DNA of 64,000 nucleotides from Ctenosaura bakeri (Eukaryota > Chordata > Lepidosauria > Squamata > Iguanidae): contig CAOLHI010000416.1 in NCBI GenBank assembly GCA_948474755.1, positions 248,001-312,000 of the forward strand, given 5' to 3'. The position numbers were made by a program, and so were the translations under genes. The notes under the pieces are model-generated. The model made no database searches. It saw only the letters and a program-made list of their open reading frames with translations, and had not been told where the DNA came from. Below are positions 24,374 through 36,029 of the stretch, one piece after another (within the stretch, counting starts at the first letter, position 1; each line of letters opens with the position of its first letter).

Positions 24374-25290
24374 AAGATTACCTCACTTGGTAGTGATTTA
24401 TGTCCATGCTTGAGTAAGAGGGAGAGAAGGTCCTAATTCAATTGCTAGTCTCAGTTACAGTAGACTCATTGAATCAGTTTCTGAATACTTAGGAAAATCC
24501 CATTCCTTAAATATGCCTACTCTAGCTGACCGTAGCTGTTGGATTTAAGCTATAGTGTCTAATTCTTAGATTAGGGTCAAGAATGCTAGGCCATCCTGGA
24601 GGCTCAGTCTGGCCCTCTGGGTATGCTCAGACATCTATCTCCCCCTTGCCTGTGACAGCATTACTTGATACATTTTCAGGTTTTGTTTGGTCTTTCCATA
24701 CTGTCCCATAAAAGCATTAAATGAAAATATCCTGGAGTTTTTACTCCCATGCAGGTATAGCTGCTGGATCTGCCACCAAAAGGGCAGTGAATCCATCCTT
24801 GATTATATTGCCATTCTTCCTGCAGCTGCTCCAAATGGAACTGGGCTGAACTAGTGAAGCGATAAGGACTGGGGAATAGGGACTAGGGTCTAGGGACTAA
24901 TCTAGAGAAGTCTCATTCAGCTTGGATCAGCTGGAGTTGCATGGCAGTAAAATCAAGAGTGGCTTTCCCAATACCCACCCTTTGGCCCTACTCACCACTG
25001 GAATGTTTTTGCTGAGAAAATCATTAAAATTGAATTTGGCCCTCAAGCTAAGAACCAAATTCAGTTGTTCCTGATGTTGGGTTGATATTGGTCCAGATGC
25101 TAGGTTGATATTGTGCAGCCCTGACTAGGGCTGGTGGGAGTTTCAGTTTAACAACATATGGATGGCCATGCAATTCCCACTCCTCTAAATGGACTTGTGT
25201 AGATAGGGGAATTGCAATAAATGGGGCTGGGAAGGGGCAATAGAACCCACAAAAAGTGCCAGCAGAAAATAAGTGACTTCACTTTGGCCA
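24374..25290. other. CUBN intron, unclassified
   Basis: Nothing recognised apart from a short GACTAGGG/GGGACTAG run at about 24865-24900. Confidence 0.5.
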
Positions 25291-25442
25291 ATTCCTGGCT
25301 TGTCTTTTCACATGTGAACCAGGAATTATGGATTAAGTTATTCACTAAGTAAGCTGAATATCGACCCAAGATTGTTTGGGGTACACTGGAAATTATTTGA
25401 AATCGTGATTCCTGGTTCACATGTAACAACAAGCCAAGAATC
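25291..25442. repeat. Inverted repeat with 36-bp arms
   Basis: The arm at 25291-25327 (ATTCCTGGCTTGTC..TTCACATGTGAACCAGGAAT) is repeated in reverse at 25407-25442 (GATTCCTGGTTCACATGT..AAGCCAAGAATC). About 80 bp lies between them. Confidence 0.6.
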
Positions 25443-27166
25443 AGTGCTAGTTTATTGTTCCTCTCACTTGTATGGGAGGAAGACAAATGAAGGGGAAGTA
25501 TTCATTTCATGCATGTAGCATTAGACATGGCTAAGCATATTTTAGCATGAACTGTGAAACTCCTGTCAAACCCACAGAAGTAGAGAGGGAAAGCTGCCTG
25601 ATACTTCCCCCATGCTCAGTTGTATTTGTAAATGTGAATGGTAGACTTTTGGGCAGGCAAAAATGTCATGAATGAACCCACCTGAACTCGAAGCACATTT
25701 GGAAGCACACTTTTTGCTCCCATAATAAAGAACACATTTTAGCAATGTTTTTGGTTCATTTAACTATAACCAGAATATTGTTGAAGATCTTTGAACAGAG
25801 GGGCAATTATAAATTCAAATCACATGTCAAAATGCTTTTGCTATCTCAAATGAAAGCAATTACTCAGACCTTTGAGCCTATATAACCAGCTGCTAACTAA
25901 AGCAGAGAATAATATCCTCAACTTTCTATACACATTAGGGAGAAAAAATGACTCTATACTATTCTTCACATCCTGCATGAATCAAAGCAATAGTATTTTA
26001 TGGGTTGCGCTGTTCTTTCCACTGAAGATTTTTCTTGGGAAAATATAGGAATGCTATTTGATTTCATCCAGAAAGGAAGGGCAGGGCTGGGTGGAGTATC
26101 TCATTGTGATAAATGCATTCAAATAGAGTGAATCAAAATAAATATGTTGATATTCTGAATGTGTAGAATTAATGGGATTGATTCAGATTGCAAAACATTT
26201 GGACATAAACCTTTGTTTAGATGTAAGAAAGAAAATCATGTTGGGAAAAATCATGCTTGGAGTTACAGTCTACCCATTATGTAACATACATTTTAGAAAT
26301 CTTTCAAGAAGTTTTTGGATGACTTTGAAAAAGTAAATCTTCAGGGGAACAATTTTGCAGATTATCAAAAAGTTCATTAAATTTAAATTAAATAGTTGAT
26401 AGACCAGGACAGAATGATCTAAAATGTGGAAGATGATCATAGCACTTATCCATTTCTTGCTTTACCCCCTTCCCTTTCTATATGTGAACTCCTGGAAAAA
26501 TTGCAAATTCTGTATGTGTGAGTGTACATGTGTTCTTTCACATTGTGAGGGAAACTCTGTGACGTATCTAGCCCATCAAAAGTGAATGTGCGTGCAAGCA
26601 ATGGGCAAGCAATCTACTATATATCTGTCCATAGGACTGCAGGCATTATATATTCCATTGTATTCAATGAAGACAGTGTGAGTTCTGTGCAGGCCATAAA
26701 TCGGGTGGATTGAATATACATAGGAATGGATGTCTGGATTGCTCCCATTGTCCTCCCCAATTCTGTGCCTGAGTCAGTCATATATATCATTAGTCAACGT
26801 GGGACAGATGGGTCAGCACAAAGTAGTAACAAGATGTTGGAAAACATGGGCGTGTAACCTGCTAAGTCAACCTCCTGACTTTAGGCTCAGTGGACAATGC
26901 TGTCTCATCACCAATGTTGAAATAACATTCAAATGCCAGTCTTTTCAACTTTTCTAAATAGAATTCTGAGTGTACACCATCATGTATTTCAACACAGTTG
27001 GTAAAATGTTTCAACTCTGCCAAGATTTTTATTTATTTGAACATTAGATTTTAAAAAATCCCTCCAGTTATCCCTGAAAATATAAATGAAAATCATGATT
27101 GTAATTGTTGCTCAGTCATGTCCTCTTTAAACACTCTTACTTTTTCTGTTTATTTCTTCTTTCTAG
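25443..27166. other. CUBN intron, unclassified
   Basis: No gene or named repeat recognised up to the acceptor of the next exon. Confidence 0.5.
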
Positions 27167-27341
27167 GTCTATGGTGGGCCTGACTTAACTTCTCCCAGGT
27201 TGGCCCAGCTGTGTGTGCCAAGATCCTTGCAGAATCCTCTGCACGTCTCCAGCACTGGAAACGCAATAGTTGTTCGATTTAAAACGGACAGGAGTGTGAA
27301 CGGAAGGGGATTCAATGCTACTTGGCAAGAAGTATCTGAAG
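27167..27341 (+). CDS. CUBN: Cubilin exon: second half of CUB17
   Basis: The exon enters in phase 0 after TTCTAG and leaves in phase 1 before GTAAGA (175 nt). It starts VYGGPDLTSPRLAQLC and ends GRGFNATWQEVSE. The usual YDG triplet reads YGG here, so the Asp often present at this turn is missing. NAT near the end is a possible N-glycosylation site. The cysteine in QLC is Cys4 of the domain and would pair with Cys3 of the preceding exon. Confidence 0.95.
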
Positions 27342-27464
27342 GTAAGAGTGATCCTGTGTGAATGAGACAGGTGTGGGTGGTTGACAGCACTGGACCTGGG
27401 GACCACTGCAAGGCAAAATGTCCCCCTGATGTTTTTGTAAAGTTAAAGCACTCATACTGAAATG

Positions 27465-27700
27465 CAGTTGGCCTTCCACATTCTGTGACCTTCACAGATT
27501 TGATTATATGTGAGACTCTTCACAAATTCTTTGTGAATTATTTTCTGGGGGAACCAACTAGGGCCAGCTGGAAAAGACTAGCTGAATCAATGGGGTGCCA
27601 TCAGCAGTTGATTTCCGTGGATCCACTCTACCTGGGACTAGCAATTGGATGTAGACCTTGTAGGTTAAGTAATCCCAGAATAAGATACTATTAAAGAATA
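27465..27700. mobile_element. pogo/Tigger-like element, truncated
   Basis: Starts CAGTTGGCCTTCCACA and continues TTCACAGATTTGATTAT like 27703-28114, but has no matching right end. Confidence 0.55.
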
Positions 27701-27702
27701 TA

Positions 27703-28114
27703 CAGTTGGCCCTCCACAGTTATGGGTTTGACCTTCACAGATTTGATTATTTGTGAATCTCTTCAACCCCTGCCCCTCCCCAAGTGCTTATTTTCTGGAG
27801 GAACCTTCCCTCTTGGTAGATCTGAGCCACCTGCCTCTGGTCCTCCTCCTCCTCTTCCTCTACCGCCTGGCTAAGGACAGCTCACAACCCAATTTCTTAG
27901 CACCATAAACCCTCTCCCAATGCCCCCACACCAAGGAAAGAGATTGGTGAGAAGGAGGAAGTATAGGACCACCATTCCAACACACCCTCCTTCCTCTTCT
28001 TTGCCTCAGCCCTCTTCTACAGACACACATACATAAATATTTCAATATCTGTGGTTCTTCTACTTTTGCTGGGGTCCTGTGCCCCTAACTCTAGTGAATG
28101 TGGACAGTTAACTG
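27703..28114. mobile_element. pogo/Tigger-like short DNA transposon
   Basis: The left end CAGTTGGCCCTCCACA and right end (inward CAGTTAACTGTCCACATTCA) are flanked by TA at 27701-27702 and 28115-28116. Non-coding interior with a run of CTC triplets. Confidence 0.7.
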
Positions 28115-28329
28115 TACTGTAGTCAATAATACTTTGTCTTTCATGGAGTTAGCCCAGTCTTCCTGTGTCTATCTGTTCATGGCCAGAAATAAAGAAGTTA
28201 AAATGATGGTAAGCAAGTACCTTGCAGAACACCAGCAGGCACAGGGATTGAGCTAAAGCACAGGTTTTCATTTTTTGTTTAATCTCCAAGAGTTGCGTTT
28301 AACCAAACTGCTACGCTTACATAATAATC

Positions 28330-28440
28330 TGAGTTTAGAAGTGTTATGTTTTGGATTATAACTCCCAAAATCCCCCAACCACCATGATGATGAAGAATTC
28401 TGGGTGTTTTAGCCCCAAAAGTAATGTTTCCAGGCTTTGA
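28330..28440. mobile_element. Short inverted-repeat element
   Basis: GTGTTATGTTTTGGATTATA on the left and AGCCCCAAAAGTAATGTTTC on the right are near mirror images. Confidence 0.4.
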
Positions 28441-29165
28441 GAACAGTAAATTGTGAATTTAAAGAGACTTTAGAGGTACAACATTTTACCCAGTATATCA
28501 TATGTTGCAAGACAGAATTCAGGAACCATGCTGATTATTTCACTCACGTAGCAATTAAACAGCTGAAGGGGCATTTCCATGTGTATCGTCTCACTATGGT
28601 CCTTTAAAAAAATGAAGGTTTAAATGGGGGAGCAACTTGTGCTTACAGTGCTCGTTACATCCCTTATATTTAGCTATTGTGGCTAAAGCTCATGTGAGTT
28701 ATAGTCCAACGATATATTGGGGGACATGTATTGCCCATCCTGATTTAAATGGCAAAGAGTTCTGGGTTGCTTTGGTTTGCATGTGTGTTTTAAGCAGATA
28801 CTTAATGACACATTTTAGTGGACCAAGGAGAATTCATCTTTCTCAACTGTGATGCTCTCTTTCTTCTTCTCACTGCTTTGTGATGGTCTTTCTACCATCA
28901 AAGTGACCATTTTTGAGGACAAGGAAGGATTTGGCCAATCTGCTTTGTCACTGAATGGTAGTGGGATCGAGGCATCTTTGCTTGCCACTGAGCACATGTT
29001 TAGTGGAAAGCTAAAGGGCAGAAGCAAGAACTAGTCATCTAAATACTGCTTTGTTACAGTAAAGAATTGTAATTTGTAGACAGGAGTAACTGGGCTAAGG
29101 TTTACCATCATTCACTATCAAGACTCCATCTCCTGTCACAGAAACAGAAAGCAGCAGAGTTCTAG
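28441..29165. other. CUBN intron, unclassified
   Basis: Nothing recognised. Confidence 0.5.
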
Positions 29166-29169
29166 CTGA

Positions 29170-29300
29170 TCTGGTGGCTGAACTTGAACTGGGAATATCT
29201 TGGGTTCTGATCTCATCTTGACACAAAGCCCTGTGGGCAACCATGAGCCAACCACTCTCTCTCAGCTGAAGCTCCCTCATAAGGTTATTGTAACATAGGA
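29170..29300 (+). mobile_element. tRNA-type SINE body, degenerate
   Basis: GAGCCAACCACTCTCTCTCA and CTCATAAGGTTATTGTAACA resemble the body of reptile SINEs reading CAGTCACTCTCTCTCAGCC..CACAGGGTTGTTGT. Confidence 0.4.
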
Positions 29301-29314
29301 AAACTGATCCTAAA

Positions 29315-29492
29315 TGCCCTAAGGACACCAGACCCAGTCTGATCTCGAAAGCTAAGCAGGTCAAGCTTAGTTAGTACTTGGATGGCCAAACATCAAGGAA
29401 TACTAGATGCTGTAGGCTATGTTTCAGAGGAAAGCAATGGGAAACCACCTCTAAATACTCCTTGCCTTATGAAGACCTTATGAAGTTCATGG
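29315..29492 (+). mobile_element. 5S-rRNA-derived SINE (5S-Sauria type), left part
   Basis: 5S-like head with GTCTGATCTCGAAAGCTAAG, TTAGTTAGTACTTGGATGGC and GCTGTAGGC, then GGGAAACCACCTCTAAATAC. It is cut by the DNA transposon at 29493-30374. Its tail resumes at 30375-30404 (GGGGGTCACC..GTTGACAGG). Confidence 0.8.
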
Positions 29493-30374
29493 TAGTGATG
29501 TATTCAAGTCTTTTACTCCAAGTCTCAAGTCATGTCTCTACCTTCAAGTCTCAAATTGAGTCTCAAGTTCTTGCAAGATACTTTCAAGTCAAGTCTCAAG
29601 TCTCAAGTCTGAGAGCCAACTTTATACCCCAACCTATATTCCAGAATTTCTGGACAGAGTCAAATAAAGTGAATTTTAACAATTTAAGTAGAATCATTTG
29701 CAATTTTACCATCTGCAGTTTCAGAAGTAGGGAAAAGGAACTTGGCGGCTTTTGTGTCAATGGGCATAAAAGAGTCTGCAGCTTAGGAAGTAGGGAATAA
29801 GATTCTTCTTACTTTCCATTTCTGAAGCTGGAGGCTTTTTCGAAAGTGGGAAACAGGATCCTTCTTACTCCCCATTATTGAAGCTTCAAAGGCTTCAGAA
29901 AGAAGGATCCTTCCTCCACAAGCCCATTGGCTAACACATTTGCTGTCCCCCTCTGAGAAATGCACCCTGAGGTCTGTGGGTGAGTCTCATCTTCTGCTCT
30001 TAGGAAGAGTTTTAGAAGGCTCCTCTGATATGTAGCATAATCAGGCTGCTGAGCAGACCTCAACCCTGCCTCAAATCCATTGCCTGACCTGTTTGCTGTT
30101 CCCCTCTGAGAAATGTGCCCAGACTTTGGGCTTGAGACAGATTGTCATGTGACCAGTAGGCAAAAAGGGTTGAAAGTGCTGTTCAAAGTTATAAGGTTTC
30201 TGGATGAATGTGTTATGTTACTGAACCAAGGGCAGCAAGTCACTAAAAATCTACAAGTCGTGAGTCGAGTCGAGTCAGGGCGCCATTTATTGCTGAGCCA
30301 AGTCTGAGTCAAGTCACAGAAGTGACTTAAGTCCAGCTTGAGTCCGAGTCAATTGACTCGAATCTACATCACTG
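29493..30374. mobile_element. hAT-like transposon with many (A/G)AGTC motifs
   Basis: The ends are TAGTGATGTA and, inward from the right, CAGTGATGTAGATTCGAGTC. The flanks GTTCATGG (29485-29492) and ATTCAGGG (30375-30382) match at 6 of 8 bases, an old 8-bp target duplication of hAT type. Both subterminal regions are packed with CAAGTC or GAGTC words. The 882-bp element has no transposase. Confidence 0.75.
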
Positions 30375-30404
30375 ATTCAGGGGGTCACCGTATGTTGACA
30401 GGCT
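30375..30404 (+). mobile_element. Tail of the interrupted 5S-derived SINE
   Basis: Continues the SINE of 29315-29492 after the inserted transposon: GGGGGTCACCGTATGTTGAC fits the usual GGGTCGCCATAAGTCGACAGG. Confidence 0.65.
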
Positions 30405-30492
30405 GATATGCAGCATGAACAGGCTGCTGAGGAAACCTCAACCCTGCCTCAAGCCCACTGCTTGCTGTTGCCCTCTGAGAAATGCACCCAAA
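30405..30492. repeat. Second copy of an internal piece of the hAT-like element
   Basis: CTGATATGCAGCATGAACAG..CTCAACCCTGCCTCAAGCCC..CTCTGAGAAATGCACCCA resembles 30026-30121 inside the transposon, in the same orientation. Confidence 0.65.
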
Positions 30493-30700
30493 ATATACAT
30501 AAATTTCCATGTAGGCAGGCAAGCCCAAAAAATACTTCATAACACAATGTAGAATGGGACAAAATTCTTGGCCAGATTTTGAGAAATGCAGTAGAACCAG
30601 AAGTGACAAATTTTCACATTGCTGCCTACAGCCCTGATATTCATTTCAATTGTTTGTAAAAGTATATTTGTCTGAGGAATAATCGTTATCCAATTTCCAG

Positions 30701-30882
30701 GATGTGGAGGAGTTTTCCAAGCTACACATGGTGAAATCCATTCGCCCAACTATCCTCACCCTTACAGTAACAGTACTGACTGTTCTTGGGTCATTCGAGT
30801 TGATGCTGGTCACCGTGTTCTGCTGAACTTCACAGACTTTGAAATAGAATCTCACCGTTCCTGTAACTATGACTATGTTGCA
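30701..30882 (+). CDS. CUBN: Cubilin exon: first half of CUB18
   Basis: The exon enters in phase 1 after TTTCCAG and leaves in phase 0 at GCA|GTAAGT (182 nt, the same size as the matching exons of CUB17 and CUB21). The peptide runs CGGVFQATHGEIHSPNYPHP, then DCSWVIRV, then FTDFEIESHRSCNYDYVA. It has Cys1, Cys2 and Cys3 and the acidic FEIE and NYD positions of a calcium-type CUB. NST and NFT are possible N-glycosylation sites. Confidence 0.96.
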
Positions 30883-30965
30883 GTAAGTAACCATAGATAC
30901 TGTGGTGGAGATATGATGGGTAGATCATATGGTTGTTTGATGTCAGGAAAAATGGAACATGCTTT

Positions 30966-31434
30966 CTATGGCCCTTTCCACATGTGGGGGGGAATGCCGA
31001 AAACGCCCAAAAATGGAGCTTACCAGCAGCCGGGCGAGTCCGTTGCCACGCGGAGCAGCGCGAGTTCGCTGCTCCGCAGTCCTCCGGCATCCTAAATAGC
31101 GGCTTCTGGTCGGTGGAGGCTCTCCACCAACTGGAGAAGCTCGCCAGCCGGAAACCCACCCCTGGCAGATCTGCAGGCATGCACTTGCACGCGCCTGCAA
31201 ATCTGCTTCAGAGCCGGGCAACAGAGCGGCATGGGGTTGTGCACTCCATGCTTTTTAAAAACCTTTAAAAAGAGGTTTTTAAAAAATACTCCGCACGACC
31301 AGTTCCGGTCGCTCCTGCGTGGGTTGAGGTGTGGAACTACAAAAAGTAGTCCACCCCAGTCCACTCTATGGTGCAGAAGACCTCCGTTGGAGGTCGCTCT
31401 GCACCATTTTAAAATACTAATGCGGAAATGGCCT
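30966..31434. mobile_element. GC- and CpG-rich inverted-repeat element
   Basis: The left end GGCCCTTTCCACATG and right end (inward GGCCATTTCCGCATTAG) mark a 469-bp insert much richer in G, C and CpG than its surroundings. TAT lies on each side. It begins 83 bp after the exon donor at 30882. A 158-codon ORF on the minus strand is a by-product of the base composition. Confidence 0.55.
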
Positions 31435-32809
31435 ATGTGAAAAGCCTTGCATGCACATTTATTTTGATATGAATAGAGGTTACTGCAGTACCAATAAGAT
31501 GGGCTAAGTGAAAGTGGCTTTAGTGAAATCCTCATTTCCCAATCTCTTATCCAGCTAATACTGACCAAGACATGACCTTTTTAAATACCATAAACAGATT
31601 AACTTTTACAAAAAATAAAGGACCATGTCGCCTTCTTGCACTTCAGGCATGAAAATTTTGGTACCTTCTGTTGTCTCAATCCTGGTAATAAAGAAAAGTA
31701 ATGCAGATACAAGGCTTGGGGTCCAACAGTCCCCTGTATGGAACTTGATTTGTTGCTTGGCTGTTCAATAATCTGTGAATCATAGCTAAATGTGTGCACA
31801 GACTCCATTACAAAGCCAATCTTGAAAAAAAAAAATGGTTTTGCAATACTGCTCCCAGAATCCATTAATCATGCCAGCTGATAGATTCCACTAGATTTTC
31901 CAAGGTACATTTTAAAAAGTATTGCATAGAGATGATGAAGCTGAGAGTCTATCATGGCTATTTGATTTGTAATGTCCTATGAACAAATGATGAACATTCC
32001 TGTACGAATCAACATTTAGGACACCACACTGTTAATTTTACCAGCCTGCTGCCACCACTTGAGGGATTTCCTTATTTCCTCCTTTCCTTTCCCTTTCTAC
32101 TCTCTGTTCTACAAAGATAATCATTTTATTGCTATTAAATCTATTATATTACAGAATAACAGTGTAGGAATTTGATTTGTCCAAGCTGTACTGGATAAGC
32201 AACAATGGATCCAGACTTGGTCATACATAGAATAGACCAGGAGTAGGGAATGTTTTTTGACCCAGGGGCTGAATTCTAAATTGAGGAGCATCTCTGGAAC
32301 CACTCTTCAACACTGTTTGAGGCTACAGCAAAGTATAGCTCAGTTCTGAGTGTTATCTATTCAGAAATAAGCCCCAGCACAGCAGGTTCCTAGGCTACGG
32401 GGCACAGTTTGATGCTATGCAATAGCTTCTGGGACCACAGGTCAAAACCCATTTCCATGTGGCCACCCACCCACCCTCATCATCCTGCCCCCCACCCCAA
32501 ACCAGATCAGAACTCCAGCATAAGGAAGGTGTTTTCAGAAATCCTTTTCACCTTCTCCCATTTCCTACAATAAATATCCCTTCTTACTGCTACGTGTCTT
32601 CAGTGGAAATCTGCTCTGAGCACAAATATCAAGTTTGGGAAGGATCTGTGTCAGAATTTAAAAAAAAAATAACATTATTGTGTTGAGCCAAATTCCACCA
32701 GTACTTATTCACATGGCTGCATAATTATAGAACAAAAAAACAAAAAACAAACAAACAAAAACCCCTGAAGAATAATTTTGACTATAAACTACATACTTAT
32801 AATGATATA
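31435..32809. other. CUBN intron, unclassified
   Basis: CAGGAGTAGGGAA at about 32239 resembles a hAT-like end. Otherwise nothing recognised. Confidence 0.45.
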
Positions 32810-33011
32810 GGGCCTTTCCGTGCTACACTGTTATAGTGCTATTATTTCACTTTCAACATCGTGTGAAATTCTGGGGTTTATAGTTTACTGAGACCAAAGA
32901 GCTCTCTGGCTGAGAATTCTAAGTTCCCCTCCCTAAACTGCAAACTCCAGGATTCCATAGGATGTTGGAAGTGGAATAATAGCACTATAACAGTGTAGTG
33001 TGGAAGTGGTC
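32810..33011. mobile_element. Inverted-repeat DNA element (GGCCTTTCC..ACAC type)
   Basis: GGGCCTTTCCGTGCTACACT on the left and, inward from the right, GACCACTTCCACACTACACT. The core TCTGGGGTTTATAGTTTACT mirrors AACTGCAAACTCCAGGATTC. Copies at 21575, 51519 and 55754. Confidence 0.65.
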
Positions 33012-36000
33012 ATAGAAATAGCGATCTTTGGCTACTATTAAGAAGAGAATTTTGAGCAGAAAAATTATATGCATGGATGTAAGGCTTATTTTATATCATA
33101 TGGCAATATAGATCCTTTACTGCCTTGATATTTTTATAGTGTGATTGCCTAATCTAAGTAAAATCAGCAGTTGCAGTAGATCTTCATAGTATTTTTTTTA
33201 ATGTACTGAGTTGTGGTTTGAAATACCAGTAAACTGTGAGTCATTCTTTTGCAGCAACTGGAACTGATTAATTTTTCGTTGTGCTGTGCAGCTATAAGCT
33301 CAGAAACCAGAGAGTGCAACCCACTCTGGGAATACATACACCAATATGGGACTGCACATTTTCTATCAAATCACCAAGAATTTAAAGTGCAGACAGCTAA
33401 GGAAATAAATGTGAATTATCAGATATTCCTGTATTGTAGAAAGAGGTGTTCTAAGCAAGCAACATTGCTTTCCTTCTTTGCTTTTAAATCAACATTTTTC
33501 AACTGTTTAAACTGTTATTCTAAGAGTAACTGTATGTTTTTAATTACACATGGTTTTTCTACCATCAGTTCTTTTTATTTTGCAAGTCAGCATGAGGCCC
33601 AACATCAGCAAAAGAGCAGAGTATAAATAAAGTATGGAATAGAATAGAACAGACCTCCTTTTCTTTCTGTCCTTAACTCACAGCAACATAATTGCCCACA
33701 AGACTTTTAAAGGTGATAGCTTAACACCTCTTATTTTAACATATAATTTCCATTATTACATATACATTCCATTAATATGATTATATTTGGTTATACTGTC
33801 TGGCACATTGTTTGGGGGTTTTCTATAGGTTTTTTTCCCAAAGAAAAATAGCCTATCTGTTTTAAAAATAAATTATAATACATAATTTTGATATCCTTTA
33901 AGAAGAAGAAAAGGAATATTACAGTGTTGCAATTGCATTTACTAGTCCCAGCTAGAGTGGACCTGTTGAACTTAAATTAATTCTTATTAATTCAGTGGAT
34001 ATATTTTGCCTGGAACTACCAGTTAGATTAAGGTCAATATGCCATTCTCAGTTTTGCATATTCACATATGAATATTTGCAACAAACAAATTGAAATCCAC
34101 ATGGCCCTCTCAAGAGGAATTACGGTAGTAAGCCTGAAGTCTCAGAAACATAGCAGTCTGATGGGAAGATTGACCACTGGTTCAGTTGTAATTTTGAAGT
34201 GGGACACACATGAAAATCCCCATAGCACTGTCCTCTGAGGACAGTCCAAAACACCATGATTCACCTTATTCTCCTTTCTAATTCTCTTTCTTTCTCCACC
34301 TCCGCATAGCAGGCAGCATAATTTATTAGCGAGCTGGCATAGAGCATGGTAGACATTTGCAATTTTTCCACTTTGTAGTGTTCCTGCACTCCTACCCCCT
34401 GCAAAATTTGCAGGCCCCACTGTATGTCCATTTTAAGAGCTTCTGTACCACCAAAAAATGTATTATTCTGACAGGAATCTCTCATAGGTGTTGTTATTGT
34501 TGTTACTGCTACTGTTTGGAAGAGCCATACAGTCTAAGAACCTAAACTGTACCTAACTTAGCTTGTGTATAAATCCAACACTGTAGTAACATAGTTGGGA
34601 AAATCTACTCCCTACTCTCCATCAGTAAGGATTGCAACTGAGTTCAGGAGAAACAGGGAGACCCGGGAAGCAGAGTAAAAGGTCTTACTTGTCCCTGCTA
34701 ATTGTCGAAGTGCTTGCACTTTGACCATGTGAGCCCTGGCTCCACTATGCCACCCTCTGGAGAGAAGTCACTTGCAATCCTATGAATGTCTAATCAGAAA
34801 CAAGTCTGTAAATCTGTAACCAGAATTAGTGAATCTCCAGCTAATTTTGGACACCGGTTCTTACATCCAGCTAGGATAGTTAATGGTCAGGTATGATGGG
34901 ATCCTTTTTTTTGTACAAGTTTCCCACACTTTGATTCTTGAGATTTAGCTCTAAAGTGCTCATTTTCTTATAGAAGAGGCTTCCATTCTATGCAAGGAAA
35001 GTTGCCTGGGTAAAAAGGGTGTTTCTAATGAAAAAGCTGTTCACCAATGGAGTGGAAATTTAGGATCCAACCCATAATGATGGAATTGCCCACATGGAAA
35101 TGCAGAAGTGCCAAGAGAACTGGCACGTTTCTCAGTTTCTATGCTACCCATGCCAGGAAGACAAAAAGAACACGAGAGAGAACACAATGGGTGTGACATT
35201 GTGCTGTCTGCTCTTTGGTTGAAACTTTGCCCTTTTTCCAGCCTCTCCCCTCCCCACCCCATCCCTATGAATAAAGCATCCATGTTTCTTATTATCCCCT
35301 TGGTGCATAGGCTAAAAAGGAGAATTTGTGGTAAACTGCATTCTTCTTTCCAGGAAAACACAGTTACAAAAATACCAAGCTGAATGCCTTAATTCCTGTG
35401 TATTTCATCCATGTATTTTCCACTCATCCAATCTGAAACTGCATCTTTGGTCCAACTTCCCAGCATTTGGCGATGATTAGAGAAGCAAGTTCATGGACAT
35501 GAGGCACTTTCAGGGGAAGCAAACAGATTTTGCCTGCTGTAGAGCAATGTGCTTTGTCTCACGTTACCTCCTTTTTCTGTCTATATCCCTGCAGCAATCA
35601 TGCACTGAGACAATCAGAGTTGCAAAATGCTGATTATTTTGAAAGTCTCAGCAATGGTTTCTGGTGGTTAGAGGTGTAACTCAAGTTCCCCTTGAGACTC
35701 ACCACAATGTGACATTGACCCATCTGTTCCACATATGGTAGTAGCAGCAATTCATCATGTCCTGGAGAAATTCAGCTCTCTGTGATGTGGCAAGTCATGT
35801 GTCTTACCATATACAGGTTTACTTAGATTTAAAGATTTATTACCAAAAATGAAGAATATCTCCCCAGTGACATTCTGTATAGTGCAGTGCTTCTCAGCCA
35901 TTTGTCCTCTAGTTTTGTACTTCGTATCTCACAGTTTGCAGCCAGCATGGCCAGTAGTCAGGATTTTAAAGGCTGGAATCCAAAAGATGGAGACCCATTG

Positions 36001-36029
36001 ATTCAGTGAGTTCAACATTCCAATGTTAA
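33012..36029. other. CUBN intron, unclassified
   Basis: No CUB-like peptide, RNA gene or named repeat recognised in 3 kb. ORFs up to 125 codons carry no domain I recognise. Confidence 0.5.

Noticed and set aside
31092..31568. 158-codon minus-strand ORF
   Set aside because: It lies in the GC-rich inverted-repeat element, where stops are rare by composition; no domain or splice context.
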